Position numbers and translations under genes: made by a program
Shown: positions 37,900-51,519 of the stretch, piece by piece
How positions within the stretch are numbered: the first letter of the stretch is position 1
Layout: each line of letters opens with the position of its first letter
The notes under the pieces: model-generated
What the model was told of the DNA's origin: nothing
Database searches by the model: none
The model's input: only the letters and a program-made list of their open reading frames with translations
Assembly (NCBI GenBank): GCA_022605955.1
Contig: JAKCOZ010000041.1
Coordinates: forward strand, 4,595,001-4,659,000
Direction of reading: 5' to 3'
Source: Rallus limicola
Taxonomy: Eukaryota; Chordata; Aves; Gruiformes; Rallidae
Length of the DNA: 64,000 nucleotides

Positions 37900-38760
37900 C
37901 AAAGCTTACTTGCTCTGTAGTCTAACAAACAAGGAACCTGAGTAACACGAATGACCTGGAGGGGCTCCTGCAGTGGAAAAGGTCTGTAGACAGGCTTGGT
38001 GAGATTTAACAGCCGTCCTTACAGACACTTTTACCTTCAGCTTTTTGCCAAAGCCATTACTGAAGTGTTCCACCCCTGCTGTGGGCTGGGGCAGAACTGA
38101 ACACGACCTGGTCTCTGTTGGACCACACTAATGGCCCAGCAGATTAAATTACACCGCTGTATCTCTTGTTCAAGCTAATACACCAGACTGTGAATGTTAG
38201 TAGCTAATGAGTGAGCCTATGTCCCTTTTTTGTCACCCTTAGTAGTAACCTCTCGCTCTGGGAAGGCAGGCAGCAGAAGCAATAACCTCTCTGGCCCGGC
38301 GCATTAGCTGGTTGCATTCCTAAACATACAGCAAACAATACGCCTGCTGCTGAAAATTCCAGCTTTGCTTATCTGTCCCTTTGTATAAGGTTGAATATCT
38401 GAATGACTTCAAAAGAAAATAAATAGCAGCAGCATCTTAGGGCGCTGCAGGATGCATGTGTTATCTATTAACCATTATTTCCCAAGAAGTGATGAAAACA
38501 CATCATTTTACTTCCTAATTAAAGTTCAGCAGGCCGCACATCACTCAGCCAATTGCTTTAGACCAAACCAGAGGTTACAGACATCTACTCTGTTACCCAT
38601 CAGTGGGTTAAAAATGAGCAATATTGCTTGAAAATTGAATGCAACACGTTCAATACATATCCACGCTCTGGCACTAAGTATCCCAGAACTGCAGGGCTGC
38701 TTGTAGAAACATGAGCCTTTTAACAACACTTGCCCTGCTTTGTCATGGATATCTAATAGT
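37900..38760. other. Possible conserved non-coding element
   Basis: This stretch is less AT-rich than its neighbours and lacks low-complexity runs and repeat similarity. It contains several homeodomain-type cores (TAATGAG near 38,207 and CTAATTAAAG near 38,516) and no coding frame. A conserved element or enhancer would look like this, but nothing in one sequence proves it. Confidence 0.2.
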
Positions 38761-41445
38761 GAGATAAATAATCATAATGGGCAAATTACCTAGCGATAAA
38801 CAGTAAGTCTTAAGAAAGTAAGAACAAACCTTTATCATTTAAACTTTACAAGACATCTGCATCATCATTACCACACTAACATAGGGTGATTTTATTATTC
38901 ACTGGGGATGGGGGTTTTTTTGAGTTGCAAATGGACTGATCCTTAGAGAAAGATGCTAGAGAAGAAGTGTCATATTTCTCAATCTTTTTACCAGGTGCTT
39001 TTGGCAGCCCACTGTGAGTTTTACTGCTTCACCTGTGGAATGAGTCAGTCAGTTTCAGTAGAAATGCCCAGTTGCTTTTTGTTTGGATGTGTAGATGTAA
39101 ATCTACAAGCAGCAAGGTATCATATGTAGCACATCTTGCCAAGGACAAATGAAGGAAAAAATGCATAAAACATTTTTAATACTGAATGAATATCAAGTAC
39201 TCTAAATTTAGGAGCACATAGAAAGGTCAGAGTTCACAGACATCACAATAACAAAGTAAACCTGGGACTGACTTAGATTCTATATGTCACTATCTGAATG
39301 TTGCATGAATCCTATTTTGAACTAGCTTTAGAAGTCCTACAGAATAAAGTATTTAAGATACGTAGAGGTCTATCTTCATAGAGGAAATCACAGTCATTGC
39401 ATATTTAAATTTAAGTTCAGTGGTTTCAGTACTTACCTGGAGGAAACTGATGTTCCAAAGCAAGAACATGATACTGCTAAATAACTACAGAAGATAATAA
39501 ACACAGGTAAGCACAGAGAAAGAAAAGGAACAAAACACACTGATGAAATTTCTGCATTAATCTGGAATTAGCTGCTTAAAGGATTCCTTTCCCGTGGGCA
39601 GACAGCTCCACAAGTTTTGTAAAAAAAGTCCTCCCCATTCAGATCAAACGCTCAAGGGAGGGACAAAGATGTTCCTGTTTCTTCAGTTGGTATATATTCC
39701 AGACTTTTGGAATAAATTGTAGCAGTATTGAAACCTCCTATAGAAGTCCATTACATTCATCCTAGACTTCCACTAAGAATAGCTCTGCAGGCAATAAATT
39801 GTGAAAGACATACATCTGAGAGTGTCAGTGCTGAGGATACAATCTTCACACACTACATCCTGCTACATGCTCACGGGAATGTTTTGTACACTGCAGATCT
39901 AGACAGGGCAGTGGCCAAAGAAGCCCTGAACTTTTAAGGGCCTGACAACCAATAATCCACCTGAGTATTCACACTTGTGCTTATTTTCACCCCGCCAGAC
40001 ACATGTTGCCACAGATAAGCTTACCAAAGTCCAGGAGCCTAAATGTGATTTTTGGTGCTGCAGAGATGGTTTCAGCAGAAACAAAGTGATTAGAACAGGG
40101 AAGTACATATGCTGAGGGACATACAGAACAACTGCAGAGCCCTTTGCCTTTTGTCTCAAGGAATAACAGATCCAACTGTCTTCCCTTGATTTCTCTTTCC
40201 TCCACTTTTTAAAGTAGCCAAAGGACATTAGAGTTTTTTCACTCTTTTTCCCCAGTACACAATACCTTCCAGAACATACAATAACTCATTTTTTCACTAA
40301 CTGGTAGATTTCTCTGAAGAGTTTCTCAGAATAAATTAAACCAAACCTCAGAGGTTGCTTCTGTGATGAAAATGTTCAGCAGTGCTTCCAGAGCAAAGCC
40401 ATTCCAGTATCAGTAGTACTGCAGGAAATGGGAAAGAGCAGGTCCTAGATTTGTTGAAAACATGTTAAATGTCTAAGAATGCTATGGAGGTAATGCCCTA
40501 GGTCCCAGTGTCAGCTGCAGGCCAGCAGCAGCTTTCCAAGGTGTTTCAGCTGTCCTGCTAACCGATATGGTCAGTGTTACTCACATCACAGACCAACTAG
40601 GTTCTGAAAAGCTGACAAAGGAAAATGCTGCAATTAAGTCTGTCATGTAGTGGTCTAACCATGGCTTTGCACTGATAAATCTGACACTGTACCCACCTAT
40701 ATAACAAGCAAAAAAAAAAAATAAAAATCCCAAATTATTCTCCTTTGAAGTATTTCTCCCTGTGCACATCCTCAGTGCCCAGAATGCTTCCTATTGCAGA
40801 ACAAGGACAGATGTTCCTTTCATTCTGCCTGCTAATGCATTTTAAATAATGAGCTCTCTCATCCTAGCTCCTTTATTATTGGCTACTTTTTAAATACAGT
40901 GTGGTTGCCTTGCTTGGGATTCAACACTAGTGTGTATCAGTGAAATGCTTCTGTTTCATGTTCTTTGCAGAAACCAAAAATTGTTTGGTATTTTGTTGAG
41001 TAAAAAACCTCCAACTAACACCTATGCTAATTCCAAAGAGCAGATTTGGCTACACTGCAGGAGGATTAGGTGATGAGAAGAAGCAAACATTCTGAAAAAG
41101 GGTCTGAAACCTCTAGATCTCCAGGGAGCATACTGATGGTGCTCATGATGGACTCCAAGCAAGGGGATGAAAAGTATGAGCCCCAGAAAAGTGACTAATG
41201 CAGAAGGTATGTGAAAGAAGTACAAAAAATGTTAGCTTTTTGTTGTGTTAAAGAAAAAGCATCCATCACAAAAAGGAAAGGAAATGGGACAAGATAGTTG
41301 CTGTACAGGTGTTAATTGCCATCCTGATGTAAGAGATTTCCCACAAATGCTAAGAGTGCTCAGGCTGGGCTCCTCAGCCAACCTTGGCAAGCAGGCGGCT
41401 GACCTCAGCACAACTGAACAGCAGTGTCTCCAGCACTTAGAAATA

Positions 41446-41858
41446 CAGAGTCACAGGATGCATTAGGTGGGAAGGGACTTTTAAAGGCCATCTAGTCCAA
41501 CCCCTGCAGTGAGCTGGGACACCTTCAACAAGATCAGGTTGCTCAGAGCCCCATCAAGCCTGACCATGAATGTCTCCAGGGATGGGGCCTCCACCACCTC
41601 TCTGGCAACCTGTGCCAGTGCCTCATTACCCTCAGAGTGAAGAACTTCTTCCTAATGTCTCATCTAAAACTGCCCTGCTATAGTTTAAACCATTGCCCTT
41701 TGTCTTATTGCTCCATGCCTTTACGTCAGCCCTTCCCAGCTTTCCTGTAGGTCTCTTCAGAGACTGGAAGGGGCTCTGAGGTCTCCCTGGAGCCTTCAGT
41801 TCTCCAGACTGAACAAACCCAACTCTCTCAGCCTGTCTCCATAGGAGAGATGCTCCTT
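41446..41858 (-). mobile_element. CR1 LINE fragment
   Basis: Complement of about 410 bp of a CR1 3' part: ACAGAGTCACAGGATGCATTAGGTGGGAAGGGAC, ATCTAGTCCAACCCCTGCAGTGAGC, CAACCTGTGCCAGTGCCTCATTACCCTC, and finally CCCAACTCTCTCAGCCTGTCTCCATAGGAGAGATGCTCC, which is the end of CR1 ORF2. The longest CR1 copy of the window. Confidence 0.93.
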
Positions 41859-44800
41859 CTTAGTTTTACCATGACTATCCTGAGGCTCCTGCCTGTCTGT
41901 TGGAAGAATGGAGCCAGGGCAGAAATTTGAAAAGACAGGTAGTGCCTGGTGTTGAGATCATTTCCCTTACTGATTATTTCACTGATAGTATTTTTCCTCT
42001 TGAGCAAAACTTCAAACATTTCAGGCCTGACACAGTTTTAGAAATACAATAGTAGAAAGAACCATTGCTGTGAGCATCCTTCCCTTGCACACCTATAATC
42101 ATCTTGAACTTCAAGAAATAATACAACTAAAGAGTATGTTTAATTGCTGTGGAAGAAACATTTTTCTGACCCATGAGAAGATACCACATTTCTGTTTCCT
42201 ATTGATGTCAGTCTCCTTTTTGGGAAAGTAGGGAGGCTGATTTTTTTTTGGGGGGGATGTGTTTGCTTCCAAAAGATAAAAACCTCTATGTATTTTAAAC
42301 ATACCTGTCTGTGTATACACACAAAACCATCTCCCTGATCATATCTCTATAAATATATACCATATGTGATTGTGTTTTATAGAACAATTTCTCCTGCTTC
42401 TGTAGCCTTGTACATCATAGATTTTAAAGCAATTTTCAATAAAGCCCAGCAACTTTATTGCATGAAAGAGGCCCTAATTAATTTCCTCCCTAATGCAATT
42501 TCTTTTGACATGCAGTAGGAAGTGTTGTCACTTTGGGTTGGTACTTGGTGACATATTGCCAACTGGAGATGTCCGGTCTTACAAACATACTCATCAGGAG
42601 AAGATGGTGCAATACTTTTTACCAATTATTTCCTTTTGCTTTGTTTCTTTCATTTTCTTTAGTTTCTTATGATGAAATCCAGGTACTTTAATGTTCAGAA
42701 TCACTCATCTTATTCATTTATATGCCTTGTTTGCAAAGCAACTATCAAACTGGACCCAGCCCGTGATTAATGCTTTATCTGGTACTACCTCCTAATTTCA
42801 ATAGCAAACAGTACTTGGTGTTCCTCAGAAGCATGCAAGAGACTTTTTCTCTTTCTTACAGAAGATAAAAGATTTTTTTTATTCCCTCAAAAGTGCACCA
42901 TAGAGTCTTTTGGTATATGAGTATGAATATAATTCAAGTCATTTTACTGAGGGTTTTTCTGAACACTGGATGGCCACAGCAAGAAGATGCTCAGTTTGTT
43001 CTCAAACATTGCTACTTTGAGGTCAGTGAATCTTTTGCCATTCACAAAATGCCATGTGAGACAGCCCACAGCCCCTAGGTAGAAATGCCATTAGAAGCAC
43101 AACCCTAATGGCCTCATTAATTCTATCCTAAAAAAAGGAATGCTTTTCTCACTAACCCACATTTCTAAACTAACTAAGGCTAAAGCAATACCCATATAAT
43201 CAAGAGATGGGGAAGATTTCAAGTGATAAAATATTCCACATTAGCTAGGAAACATTTATTGGTTCAAACTACAATATTCAAAGTAATAGCACTGCCAGAG
43301 CAATTTCATTGTAAAGATGCAGTAATCATGAAGAAAATATCAGTTTCTGATAAAGCAGACACAATTCCCTCCTATTCAAAATTTACTAACAATATCATCA
43401 TAATTCAGTTGGAACATGCTTTACCATTTGCCAAAGTGCAAGTTACTGGACCATCTTCAGAAAGCCTTCAGCACTACACAGAGTCTTTAAGCTACTACAC
43501 CCACCCTTCCCCAAATACAAAACAACTGTCAACTGTAAGTCAACTTTCTTGTGACCTCCTTTTATGTTACCTGGAAACACAGAAAAAGAAATGCTTACAC
43601 CTCCCAGAGTTTCTTAAGACAGAACCCTAGCGAACATGCTAACACCCCGAATGTTGATGGTTATTGTGCTTGTGTGCCACGGTTACCCTCACAACAAGCT
43701 GACTTGACAACAGCTATGAAATAAACCTCTGGACATGAGTGGTCCTCTTTGCAACCTGGTTGAAAAACCTGGACAAATGGCCAAGTTCCTCTTTTACCAG
43801 TGAGACAAAACTAATACACAGAAAAATACCTTGTGTCTAATGATATTAGTAGACATGCTGTAAAAAGCATTTAAATATTAAAGATGAAAATTAAACAGGA
43901 CTTTCTTGTATCTAGAAGCTGAAGTGACACTGATTTAAGATTGTTTCCTACAAAGCAGACATTATTACTGCTGTTCCAGAAATTGCATATGAAAATAGTG
44001 CTTTCTATAGCTACATTGTGTCTCCTGGTGTTCAAAACCTTTAATGCTGATTAATGACATAACTGTCATGCAGTGAAAAGGTAATATTCACTGAGTTTTC
44101 TAGCTTTGAAACCAGAGGTAACAACTAACACTAGCCTTACCAAAGTTTCTATGATATGTTATTGGTCTCCATACTTATGCCTGTAAGTGCAGGATTACTC
44201 AGGCCTCAAAATATGGACCTTCTTGTACCTAGCACCAGGCAAACCTTAGAGAACTGCTGGTGGAGAAGCACTGATAAAACCCAGATAGACATCTGGAGGT
44301 AGACATGCCCTGGTCGTGGTGACCTCTGCCCCTCTGCAGTCGTGACCTGACTGTAGGTGTCTCAGTATGACGCTGTCCAACTAAGGATTTTGAGGCAGTC
44401 TCATATCACATGTTTATGCCACACAGCCAAAATGTTAGCTTCACATACACATGCTTAAATCTGTATCGTTATCCTAAAAAATCTAGTAGATAATTAATCT
44501 TTAAAGATGACACTGACCTAAAAGGAAATGAGTAAGAAATATGGAATGTTGAATCACTGGGCATGGAAATGCTGCTGTTTTCTTTTTAAAGCTACAGATG
44601 ACTGAGCTGCAGGTACCTCCAAGATTTCAGAAGAAAAACTGGTGTATATTTTATTCCCATCTAATTTTTTTTTGTTTTCTCTTGATTTAACACAAATTAA
44701 TGACACTTTCCCATTAGCAGCTACCTGGTTACCCATGATACACAAAAGCAACTATGTACTTCTTCCCAGTGAATGACAGTAGGGAAGTACTTCTCTAAAT

Positions 44801-47309
44801 ACCTGGATACACATAAAAAGCTGTTTTTTAACTGAGTGTGACTCTAAACCAAAGTCTCTTGCAAATGTAAATAATATAATTACCTTTTATTCTAAAATGA
44901 AACAATACATTATGCATTAATATTTAGGTGAACAGCTATGCACTCTAGGGCTCAATGAAATTGCTAGTTCTGTAAATCAGTATTCATAGACAAATAATTA
45001 AGAACATTTAAGGTTGGCATGGGTAGGGTGGAAAAGAAATACTTGTCTTTCCTTAAAGAGAGGCTAAAGAAAATGTTAAACTAATCAGAACCAATTTCCA
45101 GGATTATTATTATTGGGAACAAAAAGGAATAAAAACAAGTAAAAGGCTTAAAATTTCAAATTCCTGTAATTTGGATGAACATAGGTGACCGATAATGCAG
45201 AATAAAAAATATAGCCCTGCTTTCATACAGCTTTCAAATACCTGTAAAGGGCAACCCAACACTGAAAAATGAAGGAAGTGCAATGAGGCCTTCAGAATAA
45301 TTATGTGTTGTTAATTGAAGAATGTTAATCATGTCATATTAGGAGGAAGACAGGGTTAAATTGGTAAAATTTCAATTCACTTAGGCCTTATCTCTTGTTG
45401 GAATGAACCAGATGATTAATCCTTAATATTCTTCAGGGATACAGAGAACATCAGCAATTAAATTAACAACTACAAAGTTTATGCTCAGAGATTCAAAAAT
45501 GAAAGACAGAAACACTTTAATTTTTCACAAGTTGTTACCTTAATTATCTTCTTATTGCTTCTGTCTCTTCTCCCTCATTACAAAAACACACCCCTTAGTA
45601 TTCATGGATCCCTTTAATTTGCTGTAGCTCGGCAACTATGTAAGGAATGTCATCTGAGCTGCAAAAGTCATAAATCTTACTTTGTGCATGCTCATTGAAA
45701 ATAAATTGTTCTGCTGTACCTAGTCCCTGTGTTCGAACTGCAGAGTGCTGACAAATTTCTGTTACCTTACAGTCAGTGATGTCCATCAAGTTTTGGTGGC
45801 AGAAAAGGAAGGCTTGCTTAGCACATCAAGTAAAGGCAAGTTGCTTTTATGATATTATAGAAGAAATACAGATGTCTAGTCAACTAAGTGCTACTGGCAA
45901 TAGGAAGATACAGGGATAAATTTCTTACAAAAACCTTCTAATTAAACAGTTGTGAAAATAAGAATGTGGTTCAAAATCATTCATGAATATTACATCCCAG
46001 AAAGAAATTACAGACTGACATTTAAACGGTTGTTCCTGGATTAGAGAACACAATACAGAAAATGGAGGACTTGAGAATGTGCTTGGGATTCTTCCATAAG
46101 GGCAACATTAGAGCTCTTAACAGAGCATGTGGCATCTTGTTATCAATACTGGACCACATCATATATTGAATGATTTCAAATGTAATTGCTGTGAAAGTAA
46201 ATGCTCCCACAAGTTGAACGTAAAAATCCATGCTTGCAAAATATAGGGACTTGACATTGTTATCAGTAGGCATGCTTTCAGAATTACCCAAGTTTTGAAG
46301 TAACGTGTCATATCCCTGAAGGGTGCCCTTACAACAAATTATTAACGAAGCTCTATTGATCTCCACCCAAACGGCAAAAATCTCAATAAATCTCATCTGG
46401 ACCTTTGCTGAAGCTAGAAAATGCATTACACCCCCCTACTGACCACAATTTTTATTATCGCTATTGTGTTTGCAGGGCAGTCAATTTTATACAGCATAAC
46501 AAACTGCCAAGTGCTAAAGCGATTTCCTCTATTACTGAGGTCCATGGATTAAATTTAGTGAGGCACAATATCAAACTTCAAATATTGCAGGGTTTAGAAT
46601 TGAATGCAGCTGAGCCTAATGTTATCAACCTGACAAATACACTGACATATTAAGTAGCAGATCATTTATTCATATTTGGAACTGGTTTTGTTTTTCTATT
46701 CAGCTGTATAGTTTCAGATTAGCTGCAATATTTCAAAATGTGGCTATTACTGTGAAGTCCAAAGGCGCTGTGGAATATATATTTCATATTCTTATTATGC
46801 ATGTAGATCAGAGAAATGTGCCTCAATAGCCTGTTATCACATGTAAATACATGTAAATTAATAAATTACTTTGCATAATACAGGTTTAGTCTACAAATAT
46901 TTTAACCCTTCTGATAACCATGGTGATAAACATTTCAAATAATTCCCTTTATGGTAAAATAAAAAGCTTAAATTCTCAGATAAAGTTTAATTTTGTGTTC
47001 CTTTTTTCCCACCGATCATTCATTTTCCTCCAGTCTAAAATATTTCAAAGCAGTGGATTTCTGTATTTGTAGAGACTATTTGCCATCTAGTTTTTCCTGA
47101 AATATGCCTGTTTTAATGTCCTCATAGAAGCACAGACTTATCCCAAAGAATTCAATCAATTAAAAATCAGTTCCTGTCAATGATTTATTAACTTCAACAG
47201 TAACTGACTGTTTATATCTATAAAAATAAAGCTTTCTGTTTTGGTTTTTCCCTAAGTCACAAATACTTCCCATAACAAAATGAGAAGAAACATCCAATAT
47301 TTTGCTTAC
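41859..47309. other. Putative intron of chain 1, mostly unassigned
   Basis: Contains a T9G7 run at about 42,241-42,256, an imperfect ATT repeat near 45,103 and ORFs at 43,223-43,630 (+), 45,595-45,789 (-) and 46,022-46,426 (-), none with supported function. Confidence 0.35.
46022..46426 (-). other. 134-codon minus-strand ORF, unassigned
   Basis: One of the longest ORFs outside the CR1 copies. The peptide is hydrophobic and mixed (segments such as FYVQLVGAFTFTAITFEIIQYMM), with no recognised domain, and both ends lack clear splice sites. The surrounding 45.9-46.65 kb is unusually free of simple repeats. It may be chance, or a conserved non-coding stretch that happens to be open. Confidence 0.15.
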
Positions 47310-47424
47310 CTGAAAAAACCCAATACTGGCAATAAAATTCCTCTATGGTAACAGGTGAAGCTAAAAGGCTTTGAGGAAAGACAAAGTCTGCATTGATATC
47401 TATAATTTTAGGGAATGGCAGTGT
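47310..47424 (-). CDS. Chain 1, predicted internal exon
   Basis: Strong donor TTTTTTCAG|GTAAGC. The frame is open for more than 50 codons leftward of it. With the acceptor ATGCAAG|ACA the exon is 115 bp, enters in phase 0 (matching the exon at 52.7 kb) and exits in phase 1 (matching the terminal exon). It encodes TLPFPKIIDINADFVFPQ, then SLLASPVTIEEFYCQYWVFS, a convincing folded-protein sequence. Two other acceptors, at 47,399 and 47,465, would give phase 1 entry. The one at 47,465 sits after a purer pyrimidine tract (the AAAGG repeat complement) and would join the exon at 61.7 kb directly. Family unknown. Confidence 0.55.
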
Positions 47425-47470
47425 CTTGCATTTTGGAAGTGGATCGCAAGACCTTGTCCAAATTACTTTC

Positions 47471-47490
47471 CAAAGGAAAGGAAAGGAAAG
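47471..47490. repeat. (AAAGG)n short repeat
   Basis: Four AAAGG-type units. On the minus strand they form a CCTTT tract immediately upstream of the alternative acceptor of the chain 1 exon and may act as its polypyrimidine tract. Confidence 0.7.
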
Positions 47491-48224
47491 ACTTTCCCCC
47501 ACCTTTTAAAGGGGTGTTTTTTAACATTTTTTTAACTGTTTTTTAAAAGTATAAACCATACAATGTAGTTCAATTCTCTAGGAAGAGCCAGACAGTTTTC
47601 AGTCATTCACTTTGGATGTTTTATTGGTGTAGATATTTTTGCCCCAACAACCCCGCTGGATCTATACTATCCAAATCAATCATGAAACAGTTTAGCTAGA
47701 TGCTTTATATTGTCAAATGGCTTTTACACCGGTCTCATAGGAGACAGCAGGTCAAAAATATTGCTACCTTGCACTTTGATTTGGAGTTAGAAAGCCAATT
47801 TTTTTCTGGAAAGCCTAATTCAAGCCCTGAATTTTTTGTGTCTACTTTTTCCCCCTGCATATTTTTTCCCTCAATCCTTCTTAAAAATTTACTGCAACAC
47901 TAGCTGGCTATAAGTAAACAAATAAGCAAATAAGAGTGAATGCTGAAAAACAAGCATTAAATATTTAAACTTGAAAGTATAGTGCTTTTTGAGTTATACC
48001 ACTGGTGCTTTAGTTGCAAACACTTTCCTTGAAAGATAAACCGTTTAACATAAACTGACACTCAAACATCTTATAATCTCATACACTGCCAGAGCTCTTC
48101 CTTGTTACTGAAAAGAGATCAGATCTTATTTTGCTAGTTGGACTGAAAAATGTTCTTGGCATTCAGAGAGTCCCCATGCATACAACACTGCTGACTTGGC
48201 CCACCTAGGTCCCTGACCTGGCTG

Positions 48225-48600
48225 TATGGAAGGTTCAGCCTGGAGAAGAGGAGGCTGAGAGGAGACCTCATCACAGCCTGTGGCTTTCTGATGAAGGGGA
48301 GTAAAGGGGTCCGCACCGATCTCCTCTTTTTGGTGACCAGGGATAGAACCCAAGGGAACAGCATGAAGCTGAGACAGGGGAGGTTGGATGTTAGGAAGAG
48401 GTTCTGTACTGAGAAGGTGGTCAGGGACTGGCACAGGCTCCCCAGGGAAGTGGTCACAGCACCGAGTTTGGCTGATACCAAGAAGTGTCTGGACAATGCC
48501 CTCAGTGCCATGCTCTGACTTGGCTGGGCCTGTGTGGAGCCAGGAGTGGGACTCCTGGGTCCCCTCCAGCTCAGAAGATTCTAGGATTCTATGATTCTTT
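48225..48600 (+). mobile_element. CR1 LINE 3' end with part of ORF2
   Basis: Sense CR1: TTCAGCCTGGAGAAGAGGAGGCTGAGAGGAGACC, then the C-terminal ORF2 region, then the 3' tail GATTCTAGGATTCTATGATTCT at about 48,577-48,598. In the frame at 48,291-48,518 the peptide runs RTQGNSMKLRQGRLDVRKRF and KVVRDWHRLPREVVTAPSL, recognisable as the end of CR1 ORF2. The ORF2 tail is open to its stop. The element is 5'-truncated, and the 170-codon ORF on the opposite strand is its shadow. Confidence 0.95.
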
Positions 48601-51514
48601 GTTTCCTGCAACTTCATCATAAATTGGACTCCTCTCACTCAAACCCAACACTTAACTGTTAAGAAGTCTGCGAGTTCCATTCCACTGTGGAAGTTCACAC
48701 AGTAGTGTGGAACAACACTCCCCACAGTTCTAGGAGTATAGCTAATGGCCACTTCCCTTCCAAAATGTCATTTAGCTTGTAAGACTGACAGTTGTCAATG
48801 AAATATTAATTTCATGGAGTATTACATGTAATTTATGAATGAAAACAGTGAATCTAGATGTAATATTGAATATAAAAATCATTATTCTGAACTGTGTTCT
48901 AATCTACCAGGGAGAACTACCATACATTACTACAAAGAATTTTCCTATTTGCTTGGCTGTGTCCAATTCTTTTAAAATACTTTTCATTTTCAATTCTATG
49001 AAAAATTATGTCTATTACTTCCAAGAGGTCTCTGAAATGTATTAGAAATCTCACAAAATCTATATGATTTAATTTCAACCTTTAATCACAACATATTTCA
49101 TTTAGATTCATCAAGGATGTACCCAACTTTCCCTGGTTGTCACCTGAGCTTCTCAAGAAGAAGTGTGGCATCCTGAGAAAGTGGATATGAACACCAAAAT
49201 AACAGAACCATGATGCTGAATTGGAAACAATGGGGAGACCTCTGAGATACTGAAAGGGGTGTGAAAAATAACCTAGCAAAATCTCAAAATCTAAAAAAGA
49301 AAATGACTACAAGAAGGGCAGAAGACATTAGTTTGCTAACTAAGATTACATGCAGATTTTATCAGAGTAAAACAAAGGGATCCTATGTTATTTAGATCTT
49401 AAACTTGCTGGATTAATCCTTGAATCAGTTCGTTCTTTTCCCAATTGTCATGGAAGGCTTTTTTTTCTTATTTTCCCATGACTTGCCTGCCAGATTGCAC
49501 AGGATTGTGTTTGCTTTTTTGAAGCAAGATGCTAGGATTTGCGCCTCTTTTTCATCAGGACACTGTTAGTACGCAGTCTGACAATCCTGCATACTCTGTA
49601 TGTTTTAACTTTTCTCTTTATCAGGGAGCACAGGAGAGAAACCTGCTTGTGAGGTGGAATCACAGTTTCCAAGACCTTAGAGTGCTAGTTGCCAAAAGTT
49701 TCTGTGACAAATGGATGGTATTTCTCTTTGTTACCAAGTTCTCTAGAAGCCTTTTCTAGCATTCAGACAATGCCTACATATGCCTTCACCATCACCCTTC
49801 CAATATTGCAACAGTGAAGAACTTTAACTGACTTCCAGTGATTCACAATGAGCTTCCTGAACAGGATAGACAGCTATGAGAAGCAACAGTGACCACATTC
49901 AGTAATAGTTTTCAAACATTTCAGAGTGTTAAAAACTGAGAACTGCTTAGAATTCTGTTAGCTGAGTGATGTCTGTGCTTCACTTAGCACTGAAAACCTG
50001 TAATCATAGTCCTAGAAGTAGTGATGCACTAGTTAAACCCCAGGATTGTTAGGTGGGTTACTATCAGTTTTTACATTAACTATTACCACCATCCACTGCA
50101 ATCACTGAAGATCTGCAACCTAGAATTGAAAGAACAGTCTTCTGGGACATTTTGAAGGGACAAGCACATGCTGTTTTGCTTACAGTAAATGATCAGTGGT
50201 GAAAACAACACACTAAGTCATACTCTACTGTGATCACACAACCCCCAAGAAATCATTCTTCTTGCTCAAGCTTGTACTACCATTCCTTGGCTATTCATAT
50301 GGTCCAGTAATTTTTCCAATACACAGTCATAATTCAGTGATAAACTATCGAGCAAAATAGCTCAATAGAATATTATTCCAATAAACTTTACTGTTTAGAG
50401 ACTATGCTGTCACAGAGGAACTCATCTGATGAGTAATAGCATGACGGTGTTCACATGAAACAGTTCCAAACTAACTGAGCTATTAATGTGGATAAAATCT
50501 ATATGATAGCAAGATTACCATATAGCAAATTGTATACAAAACAACTCATCCCATGAATATCAAGATAGAACCATGTCATCTCTCCATGAATCATTTATTA
50601 ACTCTCTCTTCTCTTTCTCCTTAGTACTACTTTTGATGATGCATTTTCAGAAACCATTTGAGCCACTCAATAACCAGCAATAACAGAGTGAATAGTGTGG
50701 TATGTAATCATTCTACAGAACTGTCTTGATGTGGGAAATAGAGTTTTTGAATTGAACTAAATCAGCGTAACATGATTGAAAGGACTGGTTAAAATACATG
50801 CATACGTGAAGCTGTGTATGCTGATTTTTCTACAGGGGAAGCTGAGCTGAAATATTTAGCCAATTAATTAATTTGCATCTCAGGAAAAATAGATACAAGA
50901 GCACTTGGTCATATTTAGCTCATTTAGCTGTGAGAACATTATTAAATTTGTTCCCTAACAAGACATACCTCCAATGTAAACTGGAGTCATGTCACTTAAG
51001 ATGACTGAAGTAGTCATATTGCTCCAGTAATGTCATAGAAAAAATAATCTTCAGTCTGTGAAAGGCTGCTGCAAAACATAAGTAATTATTCATTTCTCCA
51101 TGTCCAGCTGAATAAGACATGAACAGGCTTGCTCTTCAGGAGGAAAGATTTCCCATTAGACATGTGGCTTACTTACATGTGTTTTATAGCTAAGAGATAA
51201 ATTTGACTTGTCTGTTTATAATTGCTTTTTACAAACCAATTTAAATTAAGAATTTGTTCACAGGCTGTGCATATCCATATATTTACTTAAAGCAGAATTG
51301 TTCTTCTAAGTTGCACTGTGTAGTTTTGAATCATTAGCATATGATACCCTCCTAAAATAAGACAGCAACAAATGTCAAACACAAAAATTAACAGTGGATT
51401 GTAAGTAACAGAAGTGCATGCACAAATTTTTTAAATGCCAATAACATGTAATTCCATACTACCACACCATTCCTTACATGCATGCCAGTGGTAGAATGAA
51501 GTATTTTTTGCTAC
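48601..51514. other. Putative intron of chain 1, no recognised feature
   Basis: AT-rich DNA. A splice-flanked open stretch near 50,967-51,030 on the minus strand was examined and left out because its phases do not join the chain. Confidence 0.35.
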
Positions 51515-51519
51515 CCCAG
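51515..51519. repeat. Target site duplication, left copy (CCCAG)
   Basis: CCCAG immediately precedes the LTR and is repeated immediately after it at 52096-52100. Confidence 0.85.

Noticed and set aside
45595..45840. Protein-like minus ORF of about 80 codons between stops
   Set aside because: No acceptor or donor that fits chain 1 and no recognised family; this length is expected by chance in 64 kb.
48126..48638. 170-codon minus ORF, the longest in the window
   Set aside because: Lies antisense over a clear sense CR1 3' end; a shadow of the repeat.
50967..51030. Minus-strand open stretch before a GTATGT donor
   Set aside because: Start and end phases (2 and 1) do not fit between the 52.7- and 47.3-kb exons; acceptor weak.
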